Assembly (NCBI GenBank): GCA_016219275.1 | Contig: JACRBM010000101.1 | Coordinates: forward strand, 30,780-94,779 | Reading direction: 5' to 3' | Length of the DNA: 64,000 nucleotides | From: Chloroflexota bacterium | GTDB taxonomy: Bacteria > Chloroflexota > Anaerolineae > UBA4142 | Shown: piece by piece, positions 17,422 to 27,965 of the stretch | Layout: the number at the start of each line of letters is the position of its first letter | How positions within the stretch are numbered: the first letter of the stretch is position 1 | Translations under genes and position numbers: made by a program | Notes under the pieces: model-generated | What the model was told of the DNA's origin: nothing | The model's database searches: none | The model's input: only the letters and a program-made list of their open reading frames with translations

Positions 17422-20400
17422 ATGATTTGCTTCAACTGTAACACTCCCAATCGCGACCAAGCCAACTTTTGCAAACATTGCGGAACTCTGCTCGTCCAAA
17501 ATTGTCCGCGCTGTAATTCTGCGCTTTCCAATGACGCGAGTTTTTGCGACCACTGTGGACTCCGGCTTGTGGATTCGTCCGGCTTGTTCTGGCAAGCCGC
17601 GCGGCTGGAATCGCCGCGCGCGCAACGCATTTCCCCGACCCAGCCAGTAACGCCACCCCGTGAAGCAACCGCACCTGCGCCGATTCCGCCAAGCGCGCCG
17701 GCGAAACCGGAACCGCGCGCTTTACATCCCGCCACGTCAGAATCGCGCCTCGAACAATACATTCCCCAGGAACTAAAAGCGAAACTCGACGCGGCGCGCA
17801 CGAGCGGCGAAATGGTCGGCGAGCGCAAACAAGTCACCGTGCTGTTCAGCGATATTGTCAACTCCACCGCGCTCGCGGAAAAGATGGATCCGGAAGAATG
17901 GGGCGAAATCGTTTCCGGCGCGCATCGCCGCGTGAGTGAAGCAGTCTATCGCTACGAAGGCACCATCGCGCAATTGCTGGGCGATGGCGTGCTCGCGTTC
18001 TTCGGCGCGCCGATCACGCACGAGGATGATCCCGTCCGCGCGGTTCATGCCGCGCTCGACATTCTGAAACAAATCCGCGCGTATCGCGATGAACTGCTCG
18101 CCAAAAAACGCGTCCCCGATTTTGAAATGCGCATCGGGTTGAACACCGGGCTGGTCGTCGTCGGCAACATTGGCACCGATCTGCACATGGAATATCTCGC
18201 GATTGGCGATGCCATCAATCTTGCCGCGCGGATGGAACAAACCGCGCAACCCGGCACGGTGCAGATCGCGCCGGACACACACAAACAGGTCAAGTCCTTT
18301 TTCGAATTGGAAGACCTGGGCGGTATCGAAGTCAAAGGCAAGCGCGAACCCGTGCCCGCGTACCGCGTGCTGGGGCGCAAAGAGAGCGCGGCGCGTCCGC
18401 GCGGCATCGAAGGTCTGCACGCCGAGATGGTCGGACGCGAACAAGAACTACTGACCTTGCGCGGGATCATCACGGATCTCAAGCAGGGCGTGGGGCGAAT
18501 CGTGTGCGTGTTGGGCGAAGCGGGCTTGGGCAAAACACGTCTCGTGAGCGAGGCGCATAAAGCGTTCAACGAACTGGGCAACGCCGCGGGCAAGTGGTAC
18601 GAAACGACGAGTCTCTCGTACGAAACCAATCAGGCGTACGGATTATTCCAACACTTGATTCGCCGCGTGAGCGAAATCGGCTATGAAGACCCGCCGCGCA
18701 TCGTGCGTGAAAAACTCGCGTCGTTGGTCGAAGGTGTGGCGGAGGAACGTCGCGCGTCGGCGCGCCAACTCTTTGACGCGTTGTTCGGCTTGGAGAGCGA
18801 AACCGCGGGCGCGCCGCTTGACAGTGAAACGTTCAAACGCGAGCTGTGCCTAGCAATGCGCGATTGGTGGCGCGCGCGCTTTTCCCAGCAACCGACCGTT
18901 CTGGTTTTCGACGATATGCACTGGAGCGATGCGTCCTCCATCGAAACCTTGCGCCAACTTTTGGTGTTGACCGAAGAGATTCCGCTCGTCGTGATGTGCG
19001 TTCTGCGTTCCGAGCGTCAATCGCCCGGCTGGCAGATCAAGGTCGCTGCCGACACCGAGTATCAACATCGTTACACCGAAGTCGCTCTACGCCCGCTCTC
19101 CGATGCGGAGAGCAACGAACTCTTGAATCGCTTGCTGGCGATGCCGGAACTGCCCACGCGTTTGCGCGCGAGTATTCTCGAAAAATCCGGCGGCAATCCG
19201 TTCTTCATCGAAGAAGTCGTGCGGACGTTGATTGACAGCGGCGCGGTCATCGCCGAAGAGCGGACCGTCAACGGCGTGACGCGGCGAGTGTGGAAGGCGA
19301 CGAGCGCGGGCGCGGACTTTGCCATCCCCGATAATTTACAATCGCTGTTAGCGGCGCGGATGGATCGGCTCGAAGACGCGACGCGCGCGACGTTGCAAAT
19401 CGCCTCGGTCATCGGGCGTTCGTTCTATCGGCGCGTTTTGCAATTGGTGGATGAAGCAAGCCAGGATGTGGATAAACACCTGGGCACGCTGATCCGTCTC
19501 GAAATGATTCGCGAAGCCGCGCGCGTGCCCGAACTGGAATACGCATTTCGCAATCCCTTGACCCAGGAAGCAGTGTACAAAACGATCCTGCTGAAACGCC
19601 GCCGCGCGTTTCATCGCCGCGTTGGTGAAGTGATGGAGACCTTGTTCGCGGAGCGGTTGGAAGGATTGTATGGCTTGCTAGCATACCACTTTACGCAGGC
19701 GGGCGAACGCGCCAAAGCCATCGTGTACGCGCGCCAAGCCGCACAGCAAGCGGTCGCGGTGTACGCGTACGATGAAGCCATCCAGAATCTTCGCCACGCG
19801 CTCGAGTTGATCGAGCCAGGCGATCAAACCGAGATTCATCTGGGATTAATCGAAGAGCTGGCAGACGTGTACCGGCTCGTGCGCGATTTCGCGCAGGCGA
19901 TCGCGCTCTACCGGCAAGCGCTCGATTTGTCGCGCGAGATGAAGGGCGACAAGATTATCGTGGTGCGTTTGCATCGCAAGATCATCCAAAGCGTAACCGA
20001 TGCGAAATGGTCGGTGGACGCGGCAGTGTATCGCCAGGTGAGCGAAATCCGGATGGAATCGCGCGCACAGGTGGAAGAAAATTTGCGAACGCTGACCAGC
20101 GCGCCCCCGCACCCAGAAACCGTGCAACTCCTCACCGCGCTTTCGATAGATGCGTGGCGCAACCAGACGCCGCCCGATTGGGATATCGCACAACGGTTCG
20201 CGCAGAGCGCGGTGGAGATGGCAGAGCAACTCGACGATGCCGGGATGTTGTCCAAAGCATTGGGCGCGCTGGCGAATGTGTTGGACGGGCGCAGTCTGTT
20301 GCGCGAGCATTTGGATTTGGCGAATCGCCGCTTGGAGATCAGCCGCGCGGCAAATTTGGGCGACGCGCGCGAAAGCATTGATGCGTTGCGCGGGGTCGGC

Positions 20401-20625
20401 GTCGCGCTGATGTATTTTGGCGAATACGCCCAAGCTCTGCCCTATCTGGCGGAAGCGGAAAATGATGCCGCGCGTATCCAGGCGACGGAGCAACAGGTGA
20501 ATACGATCGGGATTCAAGCGCACTGTTTGTTTCGCTTGGATCGGTGGGACGCGGTTCTCGCAACGGAAGAACGCTGGCGCGACCTCGAGCGACGGTATTC
20601 GCGCGAGCGTGTGGGCGAGACCTGA
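17422..20625 (+). CDS. Zinc-ribbon/class III nucleotide cyclase/AAA ATPase/TPR regulator, ends at an in-frame TGA
   Basis: A giant signalling protein of 1067 residues up to the first stop. Start ATG 17422 gives MICFNCNTPN, the first of two zinc ribbons (CFNC...CKHC and CPRC...CDHC). A class III cyclase domain follows (VTVLFSDIVNSTALAEKMDP with metal-binding Asp, LLGDGVLAFFGAP). Then comes an AAA/STAND ATPase with Walker A GEAGLGKT, and TPR-like helices. An ATG at 17365 would add 19 residues. The reading frame runs on in the same phase after TGA 20623-20625 through homologous-looking TPR sequence, a second TGA at 20764-20766, and then to 21273, so the intact protein would be about 1283 residues. 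Sequencing errors, nonsense mutations or readthrough are possible. Confidence 0.85.
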   Translation: MICFNCNTPNRDQANFCKHCGTLLVQNCPRCNSALSNDASFCDHCGLRLVDSSGLFWQAARLESPRAQRISPTQPVTPPREATAPAPIPPSAPAKPEPRALHPATSESRLEQYIPQELKAKLDAARTSGEMVGERKQVTVLFSDIVNSTALAEKMDPEEWGEIVSGAHRRVSEAVYRYEGTIAQLLGDGVLAFFGAPITHEDDPVRAVHAALDILKQIRAYRDELLAKKRVPDFEMRIGLNTGLVVVGNIGTDLHMEYLAIGDAINLAARMEQTAQPGTVQIAPDTHKQVKSFFELEDLGGIEVKGKREPVPAYRVLGRKESAARPRGIEGLHAEMVGREQELLTLRGIITDLKQGVGRIVCVLGEAGLGKTRLVSEAHKAFNELGNAAGKWYETTSLSYETNQAYGLFQHLIRRVSEIGYEDPPRIVREKLASLVEGVAEERRASARQLFDALFGLESETAGAPLDSETFKRELCLAMRDWWRARFSQQPTVLVFDDMHWSDASSIETLRQLLVLTEEIPLVVMCVLRSERQSPGWQIKVAADTEYQHRYTEVALRPLSDAESNELLNRLLAMPELPTRLRASILEKSGGNPFFIEEVVRTLIDSGAVIAEERTVNGVTRRVWKATSAGADFAIPDNLQSLLAARMDRLEDATRATLQIASVIGRSFYRRVLQLVDEASQDVDKHLGTLIRLEMIREAARVPELEYAFRNPLTQEAVYKTILLKRRRAFHRRVGEVMETLFAERLEGLYGLLAYHFTQAGERAKAIVYARQAAQQAVAVYAYDEAIQNLRHALELIEPGDQTEIHLGLIEELADVYRLVRDFAQAIALYRQALDLSREMKGDKIIVVRLHRKIIQSVTDAKWSVDAAVYRQVSEIRMESRAQVEENLRTLTSAPPHPETVQLLTALSIDAWRNQTPPDWDIAQRFAQSAVEMAEQLDDAGMLSKALGALANVLDGRSLLREHLDLANRRLEISRAANLGDARESIDALRGVGVALMYFGEYAQALPYLAEAENDAARIQATEQQVNTIGIQAHCLFRLDRWDAVLATEERWRDLERRYSRERVGET

Positions 20626-21273
20626 TTTTTCGTCGCGCTGAGCGCGACGGTCCACGCGTTGCGTGGCGAGCAGGAACGAGCTCGAGTCTATACCCAGGAA
20701 TCGTACGCCTATATGATCGGAATGTCTGGGCAACCCGATCAATGGCAGAGGAATCAGTTTTACTGAAGGTCTCTGCCCTTGCAGGCAGAGGGCGAGTTCG
20801 CTCTCGTCAAAGAAAACATCGAGCGCGCGCTCGGATTATCGGGGCAGCCGGTCAAGCGCGGCTCGATGGCGCACGACCACGACGTGTATATGATGTTGGC
20901 GGACGGCGCGGCGCGCGCGCGCGATCTGATCGCGTTACGCGCGTACACGCCGCGGCTGGAAGAACTCGCGCAGCGTGACGGTCACAAATTGTATCTTGCG
21001 ATTGCACATCGCGCATGGGGGGTCGCACATGCGCTAGCGGACGAGTCCGCTAAAGCGGAAACGCGTCTGAATCAAGCGCGTGAATTATTCCAAGGATTGG
21101 AGACACGATGGCAAATCGCGCGCACAATGTACGAACTAGGTGAACTAGAACAGGCGCGGCACAATGTCGCGGCGGCGCGTGATTGGTTCGCGCAAGCACT
21201 CACGCTCTTCGAGGCGATGTCCGCGCGACCGGACGCAGACCGCACCCGCGCGGCGTTGGCGGCGTTACAATAA
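20626..21273 (+). pseudogene. C-terminal part of the cyclase/ATPase regulator, separated by in-frame TGA codons
   Basis: This stretch continues the cyclase frame without any shift. After TGA 20623 it reads FFVALSATVHALRGEQERAR and goes on as TPR-like helices to NQFY, then TGA 20764-20766, then RSLPLQAEGEFALVKENIER and further TPR repeats (YELGELEQARHNVAAARDWF) to the stop at 21273. A separate start at ATG 20779 would give 164 residues but has no independent ribosome site that stands out. Best read as the C-terminal TPR domain of the upstream gene, now cut off by one or two nonsense codons, or wrongly split by base errors. Confidence 0.7.
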
Positions 21274-21299
21274 GCATCGCGCCATAAGCGAGGGATTCA

Positions 21300-21620
21300 A
21301 TGAACGATGAAATGCTCAAGGTGAATATCTTGACGATCACAGTGGCAGGATTTTTGATGTTGTTGACCGGTTTGTTGCTCTATCTTTTCCGCTCGACTGT
21401 TTCTGAAAACATGCGTTTCATTTTGCCGATTCCCCCGCTCGGCGTCGCCGCCTATGTCTTTGTGTTCAACTTGTTCAGTCATTACCATGGGAAATTGCCC
21501 GGCAACATTGGGGACACGCTCCGCGAACTGGTGCTCAGCGCAGTCATTGCAGGCATCATCTTTTGCGCGTTCATCGTGATCAACGTGGCAATTACCAATC
21601 TCCTCAAGGATATCCTGTAG
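21300..21620 (+). CDS. Small membrane protein, three predicted transmembrane segments
   Basis: A 106-residue hydrophobic protein with an ATG at 21300 and a GAGGG site upstream. Predicted membrane segments lie at about residues 10-29, 39-60 and 80-101, with conserved-looking turns SENMRFILPIPPLG and HYHGKLPGNIGDT. It lies between the cyclase regulator and the LuxR ATPase regulator on the same strand. I do not recognise the family. The regular hydrophobic pattern and clean coding context suggest it is real. Confidence 0.65.
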   Translation: MNDEMLKVNILTITVAGFLMLLTGLLLYLFRSTVSENMRFILPIPPLGVAAYVFVFNLFSHYHGKLPGNIGDTLRELVLSAVIAGIIFCAFIVINVAITNLLKDIL

Positions 21621-21723
21621 ATCATCAGGGCGGCATCAAACTCAATACACTGGGTTGGGCACACGAACGCAGATTGGGTGTGGGTGGGTGAGCCAGATTG
21701 GCGTCCCAGGGTGAGAATCCGCA

Positions 21724-24390
21724 ATGCCAGAAGATAAAGCGCCGGTGAAGAACAACCTGCCAATTCCTCTCACGCGCTTCATCGGGCGCGAGAAAGAAAT
21801 CGCCGAGGTCAAGCGGCTGCTAGACCCTTCGGGTTTTCGCGCAAGCGACCCGAAGGGTCTGGGTACGCGCTTGCTCACACTTACCGGCGCGGGCGGTGCG
21901 GGCAAAACGCGGCTCGCGTTACAAGTTGCCGACGATCTACTCGCCGCGTTTCCCGATGGTGTCTGGCTGATCGAGTTAGCGTCGCTCGCGGATCCCGCGC
22001 TCGTTCCGCACTCTGTCGCGTCCATTTTCGATTTGCGTCAAGCTGGTCAAGTCACGGCGATTGATCTGCTCAAGAATTTTCTCCACGCGAAAAATGGACT
22101 CCTTGTGTTGGACAATTGCGAGCATGTGATTCATGCTTGCGCGCAATTAGTCGAGACACTTTTGACGAGTTGCCCCGATTTGAAAATTTTGGCGACGAGT
22201 CGCGAAGGATTGAATATCGCGGGCGAGATCACTTTTCGCGTGCCGCCGCTCGCGCTTCCGCATCTCCAACAATTACCGCCGCTCGAATCGTTCGCGCAGT
22301 TTGAAGCGATTCGCTTGTTCATCGGGCGCGCGCGTGACGCGCGACCTGATTTTGAATTGACGAACGCGAACGCGCCAGCCATCGCGCAAATCTGCGCGCG
22401 CCTTGATGGGATGCCCCTCGCGCTCGAACTTGCTGCCGCGCGCGTCAAGACGTTGGCGGTCGAACAGATTGCCGCGCGGCTCGACGATTCGTTTCGATTG
22501 CTCACCGGTGGAAGTCGCACGGCTCTGCCGCGTCAACAAACTTTGCGCGCGGCGATGGATTGGAGCTATGATCTATTATCGGCGCAAGAACAGATCGCGT
22601 TGAATCGCGTGTCGGTGTTCGCGGGCGGGTGGACGCTTGAGGCGGCAGAGGCGATTTGCGCGGACGTGGTGACGCGGCGGCAGGATGACGCGGAGAATGA
22701 AATCATCGCGTCAGAGGTTTTTGATTTGCTATCGCGTCTCGTGGACAAATCGCTCGTGCTCGCGGAAACGCGCGGCGGCGCGACGCGCTATCGAATATTG
22801 GAGACGATTCGGCAATATGTCTGGGAGAAATTGGTCGAGTTGGGCGAACGCGAGAATGTGCAGAATCGCCATTTGGAATATTTTGTGAATCTGGCTGAAG
22901 AAGCCGAACCCAAACTGCGCGGCGCAGAGCAAGGGAGGTGGTTAAATCGTTTGGGCGCCGAGTTGGACAATTTCCGAGTCGCGCTCGATTGGTCAACCAG
23001 CACCCAGAAAATTCAAATGGGATTACGCTTGGGAGGAGCGTTGTGGGATTTTTGGGGCAAGCGCGCTCTTTGGACTGAGGTGTACGAACGATTGGTCAGC
23101 TTGTTGAAAGGAAACGAAGGAAAAACACTGACGCGTGCAAACGCCTTACGCGTTGCCGCAGAAATGGCGAGTCGTTCTGGATATGCTAATGAGGTGCGTC
23201 CACTCTTTGAAGAAAGCATTCAGATTCTGCGGGACTTGGGTGAAGAAGGCAAGCATTGGCTTGGTCATACGCTGGCGCGCTACGCGTGGGCAAATCTTGA
23301 TCGCGATCTTGTTCACGCATGCGCGCTTGCCAAAGAAAGCATCCAGACGAGTCGTCAAGCGGGCGATCTTTTTTGTTTAGCGTCCAGTCTATTTTCCCTG
23401 GGCTTGGTCATGCGGCGTCTCTCTGACTATGCAACATCGCGTTCTGCGCTTGAAGGGAGTGCAGCACTGTATAAAGAAATGCGAAACATGCACATGTACG
23501 CTCAAGTTCTAAACAACTTGGGAATGATTGATTACTTTGAAAAAAATCTGCCTCAGGCAAAGGATTACATCGAGCGAGCGTTGAGCATCCACCAAGAAAT
23601 GGGTGACAAATTTGGCGCGGCAACGTCACGTCCGGCGTTGGGGGACATTGCGCGACGACAAGGCAACTATACGGAAGCAAGCGCGCTCTTGCAAAAGAAT
23701 TTGTCGGTTCATCGCGATATGGGACAAGCCCATCAATTACTCGTCCTCGATTTGTACTACCTGGGTATGTTGGAACTGACCAGAGGAAACTTGGGCGAAT
23801 CGAACAATTACTTGAAAGAAGGTATCGTGCAAGCGAGAAAAGGCGACCTCCGATACTATCTTCCATCCTTGATGGATGCGCTTGGCTACCTCGCCACCGT
23901 GGTGCAACTTCCCGAACGCGCGGCGCGGCTGTTTGGCGCGGCAGAGTTGTTGCGCGAACAATTGGGAACCCCGATGCCACCGGTCTATCGCGACGATTGC
24001 GAAAAATATCTTCCCCGTACGCGCGCCCAACTCGACGCCGCCGCCTTCAACGCGGCATGGGCAACAGGTCAAGCGATGACGGTAGAGCAAGCCATCGAGT
24101 TTGCCCTCGCCGAAATCAAAATTCCCGATATGCCGGATGCGCCAGCACTCTCACCTCGCCAAGCCGCGAAAGAAAAATTCGGCGGACTGACCGCGCGCGA
24201 ACGCGAGGTCGCCGCATTGATCGCGCAAGGAAAATCGAATCGTGAGATTGCCGAAATGCTCGTGTTGAGTGAACGCACGATTGAAGGACACGTTGGCAAC
24301 ATTCTCGACAAGTTGGGTTTCAGCGCGCGCACACAGATTGCGGCGTGGGCGGTTGAGATAGGATTGTTTCAAAGCAACAAGCAATCGTGA
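21724..24390 (+). CDS. LuxR family regulator with NB-ARC-type ATPase and TPR domain
   Basis: An 888-residue signal-transduction ATPase. The N-terminus contains [20 protein letters not shown], then Walker A GAGGAGKT, then Walker B-like [11 protein letters not shown] long TPR region fills about residues 420-740, and a C-terminal LuxR-type helix-turn-helix ends the protein ([40 protein letters not shown]). A palindrome is inserted in frame just before the P-loop strand (21822-21860), adding about 15 residues relative to the family's usual spacing. Proteins of this type switch transcription on effector binding to the TPR part. Targets are unknown. Confidence 0.9.
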   Translation: MPEDKAPVKNNLPIPLTRFIGREKEIAEVKRLLDPSGFRASDPKGLGTRLLTLTGAGGAGKTRLALQVADDLLAAFPDGVWLIELASLADPALVPHSVASIFDLRQAGQVTAIDLLKNFLHAKNGLLVLDNCEHVIHACAQLVETLLTSCPDLKILATSREGLNIAGEITFRVPPLALPHLQQLPPLESFAQFEAIRLFIGRARDARPDFELTNANAPAIAQICARLDGMPLALELAAARVKTLAVEQIAARLDDSFRLLTGGSRTALPRQQTLRAAMDWSYDLLSAQEQIALNRVSVFAGGWTLEAAEAICADVVTRRQDDAENEIIASEVFDLLSRLVDKSLVLAETRGGATRYRILETIRQYVWEKLVELGERENVQNRHLEYFVNLAEEAEPKLRGAEQGRWLNRLGAELDNFRVALDWSTSTQKIQMGLRLGGALWDFWGKRALWTEVYERLVSLLKGNEGKTLTRANALRVAAEMASRSGYANEVRPLFEESIQILRDLGEEGKHWLGHTLARYAWANLDRDLVHACALAKESIQTSRQAGDLFCLASSLFSLGLVMRRLSDYATSRSALEGSAALYKEMRNMHMYAQVLNNLGMIDYFEKNLPQAKDYIERALSIHQEMGDKFGAATSRPALGDIARRQGNYTEASALLQKNLSVHRDMGQAHQLLVLDLYYLGMLELTRGNLGESNNYLKEGIVQARKGDLRYYLPSLMDALGYLATVVQLPERAARLFGAAELLREQLGTPMPPVYRDDCEKYLPRTRAQLDAAAFNAAWATGQAMTVEQAIEFALAEIKIPDMPDAPALSPRQAAKEKFGGLTAREREVAALIAQGKSNREIAEMLVLSERTIEGHVGNILDKLGFSARTQIAAWAVEIGLFQSNKQS
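21822..21860. repeat. Palindromic element inside the LuxR-ATPase coding region
   Basis: AGACCCTTCGGGT (21822-21834) and its exact reverse complement (21848-21860) with a 13-bp loop. It encodes an extra, hydrophilic segment ([14 protein letters not shown]) between the GREKE motif and the P-loop and keeps the reading frame. Confidence 0.8.
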
Positions 24391-24478
24391 CACTGATTCA
24401 TGGACGGTTCGATTACGATCCCGCAGAACTCTGCCGGAGGCGCAGGTCTCGCCATCGCGAAACCGGTGCCAGGGTCTT

Positions 24479-25768
24479 TTAATCATGGCTCAATCCGACT
24501 TCCTGAATCATCTCCTGAAACAATTTCTCTAATTTTCCCCGATCCAGATTTTTTGTTTCAATAATCAGATGCTTGGCGTCGAACTCATCCCACTTGTCGG
24601 TTAAAAGCCGGATGCCAAGCGCGTCCATGTGATGATAATAGTCAGTCCCAGGAAACGGGGTGGTAAACGCCAAACTCACCTGTGCGCCCATCGTGACCAG
24701 TTCTTTCATGAACTGCTGCTGCTCGCGGATTGTTGCGGTCGTATCCTGCGGGTGCGGAAACATGAAGGAACATAGTACCGATAGACCGGCATCGCGCGCC
24801 ATTCCGACTGAATGCTTGACCTGCTCCAAGGTTATTTTCTTGGCGATGGCACTCATGACCTCTTGCGAGCCGGTTTCAACGCCAAAGGTGATCGCGTAAC
24901 AACCCGATTCGACCATTCGTTCAATGAGTTCTTGATCCACCAAGTCCACGCGAGTGGTGCATCCCCAGCGCCAAGGAAAAATCTCTTTCAGTTTTTTGGA
25001 CTGTTCGCACAGCCGGAGTATCCGCGCGCGATTCAGCGTGAAGGTATCATCGGAGAAACTGATGTCCGCGTCGCCGTTTTCACCGTAGAGATGGAGAATC
25101 TCTTTGATTACATTGTCGTTACTCCGGAATCGCCGTCCGCCTTGCCAGATATTGTTGACGGCGCAAAAACAACAATTGAATGGACAACCTCCGCGTGACA
25201 ATAACACCTGCCCCGGTTGTTCATAGAGTGGAAGCGGGAAAAGTTCTCTAGACGGGAAGGGCAGTTCATCGGGATTGGCAATGAACGGACGGTCGGGAGT
25301 CACGCGGATTTTTCCATCCTGCCGGTACGCGATTCCCTTGATCTGCGACAGGTCGCCGATATTTCGAATGAGGCAGTCGGCTAACTCAAGCATGGAATAT
25401 TCGCCCTCACCCCGAACCACGACGTCAACGCTTTTATTTTTCAGGATATCGGCGTACATGACCGTCGCGTGGGGACCACCCATAATCACGGTTGTGCCTG
25501 GATCAATCTGCTTGGCGAGTTCCGCGAGTTTCAGACCGTTGGGATACGTCTCGGTCAACACGGAAATGCCGAGAAGGCGCGGCGACCACTGCTGGAGGAT
25601 GATGCGCATGTGATGCGGGTCGTCCGTCATGAAATTGAAATCCTGAGCCGTGACGCCATATCCATGTTGTTGCAACACGGCGGCAATGTACGCCAGTCCA
25701 AGCGGCGGACTAAGCCGCGAATGTTTACTTTTGATTTTGACGCCGGCGCTTGCTAATAAGATATCCAT
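24479..25768 (-). CDS. B12-binding domain radical SAM protein
   Basis: A 429-residue protein with an N-terminal cobalamin-binding Rossmann domain (PPLGLAYIAAVLQQHGYGV, MGGPHATVM) and a radical SAM domain whose cluster motif is CPFNCCFC (CX3CX2C) at about residues 193-200. Later elements include FGVETGSQEVM and a C-terminal region of the BchE/Elp3-like type. Such enzymes methylate or rearrange unreactive carbon or phosphorus centres, often in tetrapyrrole, hopanoid or natural-product pathways. It stands alone, convergent with the LuxR regulator, and downstream of the AOR 2 terminator. The substrate is unknown. Confidence 0.9.
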   Translation of the reverse strand: MDILLASAGVKIKSKHSRLSPPLGLAYIAAVLQQHGYGVTAQDFNFMTDDPHHMRIILQQWSPRLLGISVLTETYPNGLKLAELAKQIDPGTTVIMGGPHATVMYADILKNKSVDVVVRGEGEYSMLELADCLIRNIGDLSQIKGIAYRQDGKIRVTPDRPFIANPDELPFPSRELFPLPLYEQPGQVLLSRGGCPFNCCFCAVNNIWQGGRRFRSNDNVIKEILHLYGENGDADISFSDDTFTLNRARILRLCEQSKKLKEIFPWRWGCTTRVDLVDQELIERMVESGCYAITFGVETGSQEVMSAIAKKITLEQVKHSVGMARDAGLSVLCSFMFPHPQDTTATIREQQQFMKELVTMGAQVSLAFTTPFPGTDYYHHMDALGIRLLTDKWDEFDAKHLIIETKNLDRGKLEKLFQEMIQEVGLSHD

Positions 25769-25824
25769 CTCTCAACCTGCCTCTACTTGATTATGCAGTA
25801 CGCGTATCGCATCTGTCAAATCAA

Positions 25825-25856
25825 GAGGGCTTCCTTCTACTCGACGGGAAGCCCTC
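25825..25856 (-). terminator. Hairpin downstream of AOR 2
   Basis: GAGGGCTTCC and GGAAGCCCTC arms with a 12-base loop. On the minus strand it follows the AOR 2 stop at 25886 by about 30 bases and continues into TTGATTTG, a weak T-rich tail. Probably the terminator of the ferredoxin-AOR 2 operon. Confidence 0.6.
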
Positions 25857-25885
25857 CGCACTACGCCTGAATTTCTTGATCCGAT

Positions 25886-27916
25886 TTACGCCAGCTTGTT
25901 TGCTGCCACCAGCGCGTCCGCCACAAAGCCCAGCCCTAGCCCTTCCAATAGCTTTCGGGTGGGCCAGCCGGTCTTGAGGTCCCAACCTTCGACGGTATAA
26001 AAGTTGTCCTTGAATTGCTCGATGCCTTCCTTAGTAAAGTAGACTTCCTTCAAACCGCTGTAGTCCCATTTGCCATTCTCGTAGACCGGATAGTTCGTGG
26101 TGCCACTGTGCCCGGCGCAGAGGAACATCTGGCTCTTGTCCGTACCCATGCCGCCATACGCCGCGCCCGGCTTGTACATGAATCCGGCGAATTGCTCCAG
26201 GTCGCGATGTCGCCCTTGCAACACCCAGATGGCATGGTCTATGTTGTAGATTTTCTGACCCAGGGTCATGCCATCCTTGAATGTCATGTTCTGACCGGTC
26301 ACGGCATTGTAAAACTTGGGTTCCGCATCCGGGGTCAGACCGACCTTGGCGCGGGTGCTGGTCATGAAGCTGGGAATGTAGTTGCTTTGGTCACAGTACA
26401 ACACCGATTGTTTCCAGAACCGGCTATAGTGCCGCATCCAGGCGATGAGTTTCGCGCCATGGATCGAATAGACGCCGTCAGGTCCGTGACCGTAGTTGAC
26501 CATCAACGGGTCGCCTTCGTACGGAATCAATTTCTTTGCCGCGATGTTGGCAACTTGCTCCGCCGTGGTGGTTTTGACGACATCCGCGGAGGGGAACAGC
26601 GTTCGCATCGAGTGTTCGTTGATCTCGCGTTCGGACATCAACGAGCCAAGCGCCCAGGTGTGTTCCATCGTCGTGTGGTACGGATAGCCCCACTGCGGGA
26701 ATTGCAGTAAACCGCTTTCCAGGTCTTCTTCGAGTCTGCCCCACTTTGCCGCCGCTCGGATCGCGCCTTCGGCTAGGTCAGCGCCGATGCCGGTTCGGCT
26801 GGATAATGCTTTCAACCATTCTTCGGCAAAGCCCAACGTGCCGTACGCTTCCATCGGCAGAGGTTTCGTATCAATCTTTTTGCCGGGACCAGCCACGCCC
26901 ATTTCGTACAACTTGCGGACGTACTGATGCGACATGTACTGTTCCATCGCATCGAGTCCGTAGCGTTGAATCAAGTCGGTTGCGCGGCGAGCTTCCATCG
27001 CGGACATATTCGGGTTGACGAACGGCAGACTTCTGCCCGCATACCAGTAGGTATCTACGCACTGGGATTCATTGTTGGTGTTCGATGCTGAACGCGTTCG
27101 ACACGGAATAGAACAACCCGAACAACCGGACGCTCTGAACGTCGCAACTTGCGCAGTATCAGCCGCGACCCCCAACGTATTCTCTTTAATCCACAAGCGA
27201 GCTTCCATCAGCGCCTTGGGGTCAGCCACTTGAATCATGCCAGTCCCAATCACGCTGATTGCCTTGAGATTCTTCGAGCCCCAGACTCCGCCAAAGCCGC
27301 TTTCTCCCGCGCCGTTGCCGGCATCGTGAATCAGCGCGGCAATGCGCGATTGATTTTCGCCGGCGAGACCGGTGCAGAGAACGGCTGGTCGTTGCGTGCT
27401 AAAGCCGTTGCCAACCGTGCTCCACTGACCGGCGGAAACATTGCCGGCTTGCAATGCCCAGAGATAAGATTGCGTATCCCAACAGTCCATGCCTTTGATA
27501 GCTTTGGCATCCTCAATCGTCACCTTGTCATCAACGATCTTGAGCCAAGAGAGCGCGTTCGCTTTGCCTTCAATGACAATGCCGTCCCAGCCCGCCATTT
27601 TCAGCAAGGGACCGAAACGTCCGCCAAAGTTGCTGCGATTGAACCACTCGATTGGGTACGGTTGGGGCGCGATACCCTGGACTTCGACGCGTCCCGCACA
27701 AGGCGCTTGCGTGCCGGTGATGGGCGAGGTCATGATCGTGACGACATTCCCAGGATCGTTGAATTTGATCGTCTTGTCTTTGCACAAGTCCCAAAAGATC
27801 GCGGTGCCTATGCCGTGACCGCCACCCCACTGCTGATACTGACTCGTTGGGATAGACGTGATGGTTTGGGTCGTTAGATTGACCCTGAGAATCTTGCCTG
27901 CATATCCGTTAGCCAT
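25886..27916 (-). CDS. Aldehyde ferredoxin oxidoreductase family protein (AOR 2), partner of a Tat ferredoxin
   Basis: A 676-residue AOR-family tungsten enzyme with the opening MANGYAGKILRVNLTTQTIT. The [4Fe-4S] motif is CSGCSIPC and the distal cysteine is probably in MFLCAGHSG. It is longer and divergent from AOR 1 and AOR 3. No signal peptide is visible. It lies 49 bases after a gene for a four-cluster ferredoxin-like subunit that carries a Tat signal, an arrangement like AorAB-type enzymes in which the Fe-S subunit relays electrons. If the pair is exported, AOR 2 would have to travel with its partner. The substrate is unknown. Confidence 0.92.
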   Translation of the reverse strand: MANGYAGKILRVNLTTQTITSIPTSQYQQWGGGHGIGTAIFWDLCKDKTIKFNDPGNVVTIMTSPITGTQAPCAGRVEVQGIAPQPYPIEWFNRSNFGGRFGPLLKMAGWDGIVIEGKANALSWLKIVDDKVTIEDAKAIKGMDCWDTQSYLWALQAGNVSAGQWSTVGNGFSTQRPAVLCTGLAGENQSRIAALIHDAGNGAGESGFGGVWGSKNLKAISVIGTGMIQVADPKALMEARLWIKENTLGVAADTAQVATFRASGCSGCSIPCRTRSASNTNNESQCVDTYWYAGRSLPFVNPNMSAMEARRATDLIQRYGLDAMEQYMSHQYVRKLYEMGVAGPGKKIDTKPLPMEAYGTLGFAEEWLKALSSRTGIGADLAEGAIRAAAKWGRLEEDLESGLLQFPQWGYPYHTTMEHTWALGSLMSEREINEHSMRTLFPSADVVKTTTAEQVANIAAKKLIPYEGDPLMVNYGHGPDGVYSIHGAKLIAWMRHYSRFWKQSVLYCDQSNYIPSFMTSTRAKVGLTPDAEPKFYNAVTGQNMTFKDGMTLGQKIYNIDHAIWVLQGRHRDLEQFAGFMYKPGAAYGGMGTDKSQMFLCAGHSGTTNYPVYENGKWDYSGLKEVYFTKEGIEQFKDNFYTVEGWDLKTGWPTRKLLEGLGLGFVADALVAANKLA

Positions 27917-27965
27917 ATTTACCTTCCTTAATCCTTGTAGTTAGTTGTCCCTAACCTGCGCTCGC

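Noticed and set aside
20623..20766. Selenocysteine insertion at the two TGA codons of the cyclase gene
   Set aside because: No redox motif surrounds the sites, the protein class has no known selenoproteins, and two sites in TPR helices make errors or nonsense mutations more likely.
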